Translations under genes and position numbers: made by a program
Shown: positions 60,571-64,000 of the stretch, in pieces
How positions within the stretch are numbered: the stretch's first letter is position 1
Layout of the letters: the number at the start of each line of letters is the position of its first letter
The notes under the pieces: model-generated
Database searches by the model: none
What the model saw: the letters and a program-made list of their open reading frames with translations, nothing else
What the model was told of the DNA's origin: nothing
NCBI RefSeq assembly: GCF_030490285.1
Contig: NZ_CP129884.1
Location: 4,092,001-4,156,000, forward strand
Direction: 5' to 3'
Length of the DNA stretch: 64,000 bases
From: Methylomonas montana
GTDB lineage: Bacteria; Pseudomonadota; Gammaproteobacteria; Methylococcales; Methylomonadaceae

Positions 60571-63252
60571 ATGTCGTTGGAAAAACGTTTGGGTAATATT
60601 GCCTATCGCTGGGGAAACTGGTTACTGTATTCACCGGCCCTGGTCTTGATAGCCTCGGTCATACTGGCTTATCTAGCGGTTCAATACACCGGCAATCATC
60701 TCACCGTCAACACCGATACCGCCGAATTGATCGCGCCAGACGCGCCGTTTCAACAAAACCGCCGCAAATTCGAGCAACAGTTCGGCCAGGAAGTGCATAC
60801 CTTGTTGCTGGTGGTCGAATCGACCAGTCCGGAATTGACCAAGGCCGCCGCCCAACGGCTGAGTCGGGAACTGAGAGCCGATACCGAACATTTCACCAAG
60901 GTCTACCGGCCAGACGAAAACGCCTTTTTTCAGCGTAACGGTTTGCTGTACCTGGATTCCGACAAGCTCCAGGATTTCTCGGTGACGCTGGCGCAAGCTC
61001 AGCCCTTCATCGGTCGAATCTCCCAGGATCCCAGCCTGAACGGTTTCTTCTCGATTTTCGAGGACGCGTTGAACGCCGAAACCAAGACCGAGGAAGTGCC
61101 CATCGACCTGATGTCGCTGATCGACAAGGTCAGCAACTCCCTGCACAAGACGCTGAACGGCGAAACCGATCTGCTGTCCTGGCAAAAACTGATCGCGGAA
61201 AACAAGATCAGCGAGGAGCAATCGGATAAGGCCTTTATTTTCGTCACGCCCAAGTTCGATTACAGCCAGATTTTACCGGTGGAACCGGCGATTAACATCA
61301 TTCGCCAGGCTACCCACAAGATCCAGGATCCGAATCTGCCGACGGTCAAAGTGTGGATTACCGGCGAAGTCGGTCTGGAGCACGACGAAATGGCCGGCAT
61401 GAGCGAAGGCACGTTTACCGCCAGTATTTTCTCCATCGTGCTGGTGTGCGGCATCTTGCTGATCGCCTACCGTTCCTGGTTGTTGATGTTGGCGACCTTG
61501 TTTACGTTGGCGCTGGGCATGGTGTTTTGCGGCTTGTTCGCTTCGCTGGCAGTGAAGCAGCTAAACCTGATTTCGGTGGCGTTTGCGGTCTCCAACATCG
61601 GCTTAGGTGTTGAATACGCCATCCATTTTTGTCTGCGCTATCGCGACAATCTGGATCAATACGGCAACAATAAAGGCAAGGCAATCCGTTCGGCTTTGCT
61701 GGCGACCAGCCCGTCGCTGATTTTGTGTGCCGGTACCACCTCGATCGGTTTGTACGCCTTCATTCCCACCGATTACCAAGGTATTTCGGAATTGGGCTTG
61801 CTGGCCGGCACCAGCTTGTTCATCTGTTTGTTCGTCACCTTGACCGTGCTGCCGGTGTTACTGAAGATATTACCGAATCCGCCGGTACATAATCTACATG
61901 GCGAGCAGCCCGGCGCGTCCAGGTTCTCGTTAGTGCTGGCGCACTTTACCCTGCATTACGCCAAGCCGATTTCATTGCTGACACTGCTGGGCGCGCTGGT
62001 GGCGGTGTATTTCGTGTTTCAGGTACAAACCGATTTCAATCCACTGAATCTGCGCGACCCGCATACCGAATCGGTGGTCGCTTTCAAGGATTTGATGAAG
62101 GAGCGAGATACGTCACCGATGACTTTGACGGTTTTGGCCAAGGACGCAGCCGAAGCCAAGGCTGTGCAACAGAAGCTGAAGGGGCTAAAAACCGTCGATA
62201 AAACGGTCAGCCTGTTCGATTTCGTGCCGGACGATCAAGAATCCAAGCTGGGCATCATCGATGACATGGTACTGACGCTAGGTCCGCAAAGCCAATTTTT
62301 CCCACAGCTAAAAACCGGCACCGACCCACTGCCGGCAATCAAACGGATGATCGCCGCGATCGACAATAATCTGCCGAAAAAAACCAATCCCGCCGATATC
62401 AAATCCTTGCAAACCTTTAAGCAGGAATTGCAGGACGTGATGCTGGAATTGGAGGCTAGATTGCAACCCGACCGCGGCGTGTTCATCGAGAAAATTCAGA
62501 CCTCCTTGCTCGGCACCTTGCCGACGGTGATGAACCAGTTGCTGATCGGCTTTCATGCCGAGGAAATCGTGCCTGACAGCATCCCGGCGGAAATCAGGGA
62601 GCGTTGGTTGAGCAAGGACGGCCTGTATCGCATCCAGATTTTTCCCAAGGAAGACCTGAACGATCTCGGCAATTTACAAACCTTTATTACCGATGTGCAA
62701 GCAGTCGCGCCGGACGCCACCGATTTGCCGGTGATGTATTGGGAATCGATGAAAGCCGTGATCGGCGCGTTTCAGGAAGCGATTATCATCGCGCTGGTGG
62801 CGATTGCGCTGCTGTTGATGTTCATCCGCCGCAGCATAGTCGACACCTTGTTGGTGATGACACCCTTGGTACTGGCCGGTTTGTTCACGATGGCGACCAC
62901 AGTATTTACCGGCACGCCGATCAATTTTGCCAATATCATCGCGCTGCCATTATTGATGGGGCTGGGTGTCGATAACGGCATACACATGGTCGAAAAACTG
63001 CATCATTCCTTGTCGGAAGAGCAAAATATTTACCAGTCCAGTACCGCGCGCGGCATGTTCTATGGCGCTTTGACCACCATTTCCAGCTTCGTCGGCCTGG
63101 CTTTTTCGCCTCACCAAGGCATCTCCAGCATGGGCTTGGTGATCACCATCGGCATTTTTTGGATCATGACCTGCACCTTCGTAGTGCTGCCGGCCATCAG
63201 CAAGCTGGTTTTAAAAAAGACGGACCAGCCGCATGTCGTGACAAGCATTTGA
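60571..63252 (+). CDS. hpnN: HpnN-type RND transporter for hopanoids
   Basis: This protein of 893 residues is a MMPL/RND-superfamily transporter of the HpnN type, which moves hopanoids to the outer membrane. Its first periplasmic loop has the family signature FFQRNGLLYLDSDKLQ ... QAQPFIGRISQDPSLNGFF. The sterol-sensing-like helices contain SNIGLGVEYAIHFCLRYRDN and, in the second half, MGLGVDNGIHM. Twelve membrane helices are divided into two halves by large loops. A TTG two codons upstream also opens the frame; the ATG is preferred. The squalene-hopene cyclase and other hpn genes are not in the window. Confidence 0.9.
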   Translation: MSLEKRLGNIAYRWGNWLLYSPALVLIASVILAYLAVQYTGNHLTVNTDTAELIAPDAPFQQNRRKFEQQFGQEVHTLLLVVESTSPELTKAAAQRLSRELRADTEHFTKVYRPDENAFFQRNGLLYLDSDKLQDFSVTLAQAQPFIGRISQDPSLNGFFSIFEDALNAETKTEEVPIDLMSLIDKVSNSLHKTLNGETDLLSWQKLIAENKISEEQSDKAFIFVTPKFDYSQILPVEPAINIIRQATHKIQDPNLPTVKVWITGEVGLEHDEMAGMSEGTFTASIFSIVLVCGILLIAYRSWLLMLATLFTLALGMVFCGLFASLAVKQLNLISVAFAVSNIGLGVEYAIHFCLRYRDNLDQYGNNKGKAIRSALLATSPSLILCAGTTSIGLYAFIPTDYQGISELGLLAGTSLFICLFVTLTVLPVLLKILPNPPVHNLHGEQPGASRFSLVLAHFTLHYAKPISLLTLLGALVAVYFVFQVQTDFNPLNLRDPHTESVVAFKDLMKERDTSPMTLTVLAKDAAEAKAVQQKLKGLKTVDKTVSLFDFVPDDQESKLGIIDDMVLTLGPQSQFFPQLKTGTDPLPAIKRMIAAIDNNLPKKTNPADIKSLQTFKQELQDVMLELEARLQPDRGVFIEKIQTSLLGTLPTVMNQLLIGFHAEEIVPDSIPAEIRERWLSKDGLYRIQIFPKEDLNDLGNLQTFITDVQAVAPDATDLPVMYWESMKAVIGAFQEAIIIALVAIALLLMFIRRSIVDTLLVMTPLVLAGLFTMATTVFTGTPINFANIIALPLLMGLGVDNGIHMVEKLHHSLSEEQNIYQSSTARGMFYGALTTISSFVGLAFSPHQGISSMGLVITIGIFWIMTCTFVVLPAISKLVLKKTDQPHVVTSI

Positions 63253-63326
63253 TCCAGCCTTAATAAATGCGACAATCCGCCCATATTTGAATTTCTAACA
63301 TCACCTTTTAGCTTTAAGGGGCAACC

Positions 63327-64000
63327 ATGTTTGTGATCATTGGTTATGTAGTCATTTTGGGCGCCGTGTTGGGCGGCTTCCTGATGGCCGGCGGACATTT
63401 GGGCGTACTGATGCAGCCCGTCGAGTTTGTCATCATCATGGGTGCTGCCCTCGGTTCGTTTGCCGCCAGTAACTCGATGAACACGATCAAGGCTTCGATT
63501 GCCGGCGGCATCGGCACCCTGAAAAGCAGCCGTTACACCAAGGATTATTACCTGGAATTATTGATGAGTTTTAACGCCTTGAGCCAGAAGGCGCGTAAGG
63601 AAGGTTTGTTGTCGCTGGAAAAAGTCGTCGATGATCCGGAAGGCAGCGCCATTTTCGGTGAAAAAATCGTCCAAGATCACCATTTGATGGAATTTATCTG
63701 CGACAAGTTGCGTTTGATCCTGACCGGCGTCGATGTCAACCAATTGGAAGACATCATGGATGCCGAGATCGAAGTGCATCATGAAGAAGGCCACGCACCG
63801 ATCAAGGCAGTACAGCGGATTGCCGACGGTATGCCGGCATTCGGTATCGTCGCGGCGGTGATGGGGGTGGTGCATACCATGGAGTCGGTGGGTATTCCGC
63901 CGGCGGAGCTGGGTAAATTGATTGCTGCGGCGTTGGTCGGTACTTTCTTGGGTATTCTGGTGTCCTACGGCTTCGTCGCGCCGGTGGCGGCGGTGATGGA
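63327..64000 (+). CDS. motA: Flagellar motor stator protein MotA, 3' end outside window
   Basis: About 224 residues are visible, starting MFVIIGYVVILGAVLGGF after an AAGGGG ribosome-binding site. It has two N-terminal membrane helices, the cytoplasmic domain with REGLLSLE-type motif (ARKEGLLSLEKVVDDP), and the start of helices 3 and 4 (DGMPAFGIVAAVMGVVHTM). The conserved prolines and the GxxxxVxGxxxT region fit MotA, which conducts protons and drives the rotor through FliG. motB is expected right after the edge. The gene continues past the window, so the C-terminus cannot be judged. Confidence 0.92.
   Translation, partial: MFVIIGYVVILGAVLGGFLMAGGHLGVLMQPVEFVIIMGAALGSFAASNSMNTIKASIAGGIGTLKSSRYTKDYYLELLMSFNALSQKARKEGLLSLEKVVDDPEGSAIFGEKIVQDHHLMEFICDKLRLILTGVDVNQLEDIMDAEIEVHHEEGHAPIKAVQRIADGMPAFGIVAAVMGVVHTMESVGIPPAELGKLIAAALVGTFLGILVSYGFVAPVAAVM

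Noticed and set aside
1-64000. CRISPR array, rRNA or tRNA genes, intact insertion sequences
   Set aside because: Looked for on both strands; no regular repeat-spacer pattern, tRNA-like cloverleaf, rRNA segment or complete transposase was seen.

Overview
The window reads as a chromosomal segment of a moderately GC-rich gammaproteobacterium, most likely a methanotroph of the Methylomonas/Methylobacter type. This is inference. It rests on a hopanoid-transporter gene of the HpnN type, a two-subunit pyruvate carboxylase, a PEP-CTERM-type surface protein with the VPLP variant of the sorting tail, a copper/metal-uptake-like cluster, and the lack of plasmid or phage genes. No rRNA, tRNA, CRISPR array or intact insertion sequence was seen.

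Left third (1-27.8 kb): two tandem LuxR-type regulator genes on the + strand face a block of about 26 kb in which every gene lies on the - strand. The block encodes mostly secreted or very large proteins: a HAF-repeat PEP-CTERM protein, a 66-aa exported peptide, a phospholipase C/acid phosphatase-type enzyme with a repetitive fibre-like partner, a DUF1566 protein, a repeat protein of the DUF7453 type, a DUF3455 protein, a cupin, an SRPBCC protein, a methyltransferase, and an insecticidal-type Tc toxin (a TcA-like subunit with Ig-like domains and a fused TcB-TcC). Five intergenic regions in this block carry the same 26-bp palindromic element (TTTCGCCCTCC, four bases, RGAGGGYATTT). It is always in the same orientation relative to the gene, and in four of the five a TAAGCT-containing -10-like box lies 15-16 bases further downstream. 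The palindrome is centred near -41, the class II activator position. This looks like one regulon covering the whole secreted-protein and toxin block, possibly driven by the adjacent LuxR-type proteins.

Middle (28-45 kb): housekeeping genes tadA-sua5 and pycA-pycB, a decayed PEP-CTERM gene, an orphan sigma-54 activator, and next to it an undescribed-looking RNA of about 100 nt with a near-consensus sigma-54 promoter and a strong terminator. Then come a GNAT acetyltransferase, a GT2 glycosyltransferase, a poorly coding 1.3-kb stretch, an orphan tatA, the conserved tesA / ybbA-ybbP divergon (its two start codons share one CATG), and a two-component system.

Right third (45-64 kb): a Tse2-Tsi2 type toxin-immunity pair with no type VI secretion genes nearby; a GDSL esterase with a FIMAH-like tail; a metal-handling cluster (BNR lipoprotein, CopC, a membrane-tethered lipoprotein, two HupE/UreJ-type membrane proteins, a TonB receptor); an alcohol dehydrogenase paired with a two-domain kinase; then uppP, a Ca/Na antiporter, hpnN and the start of motA running off the edge.
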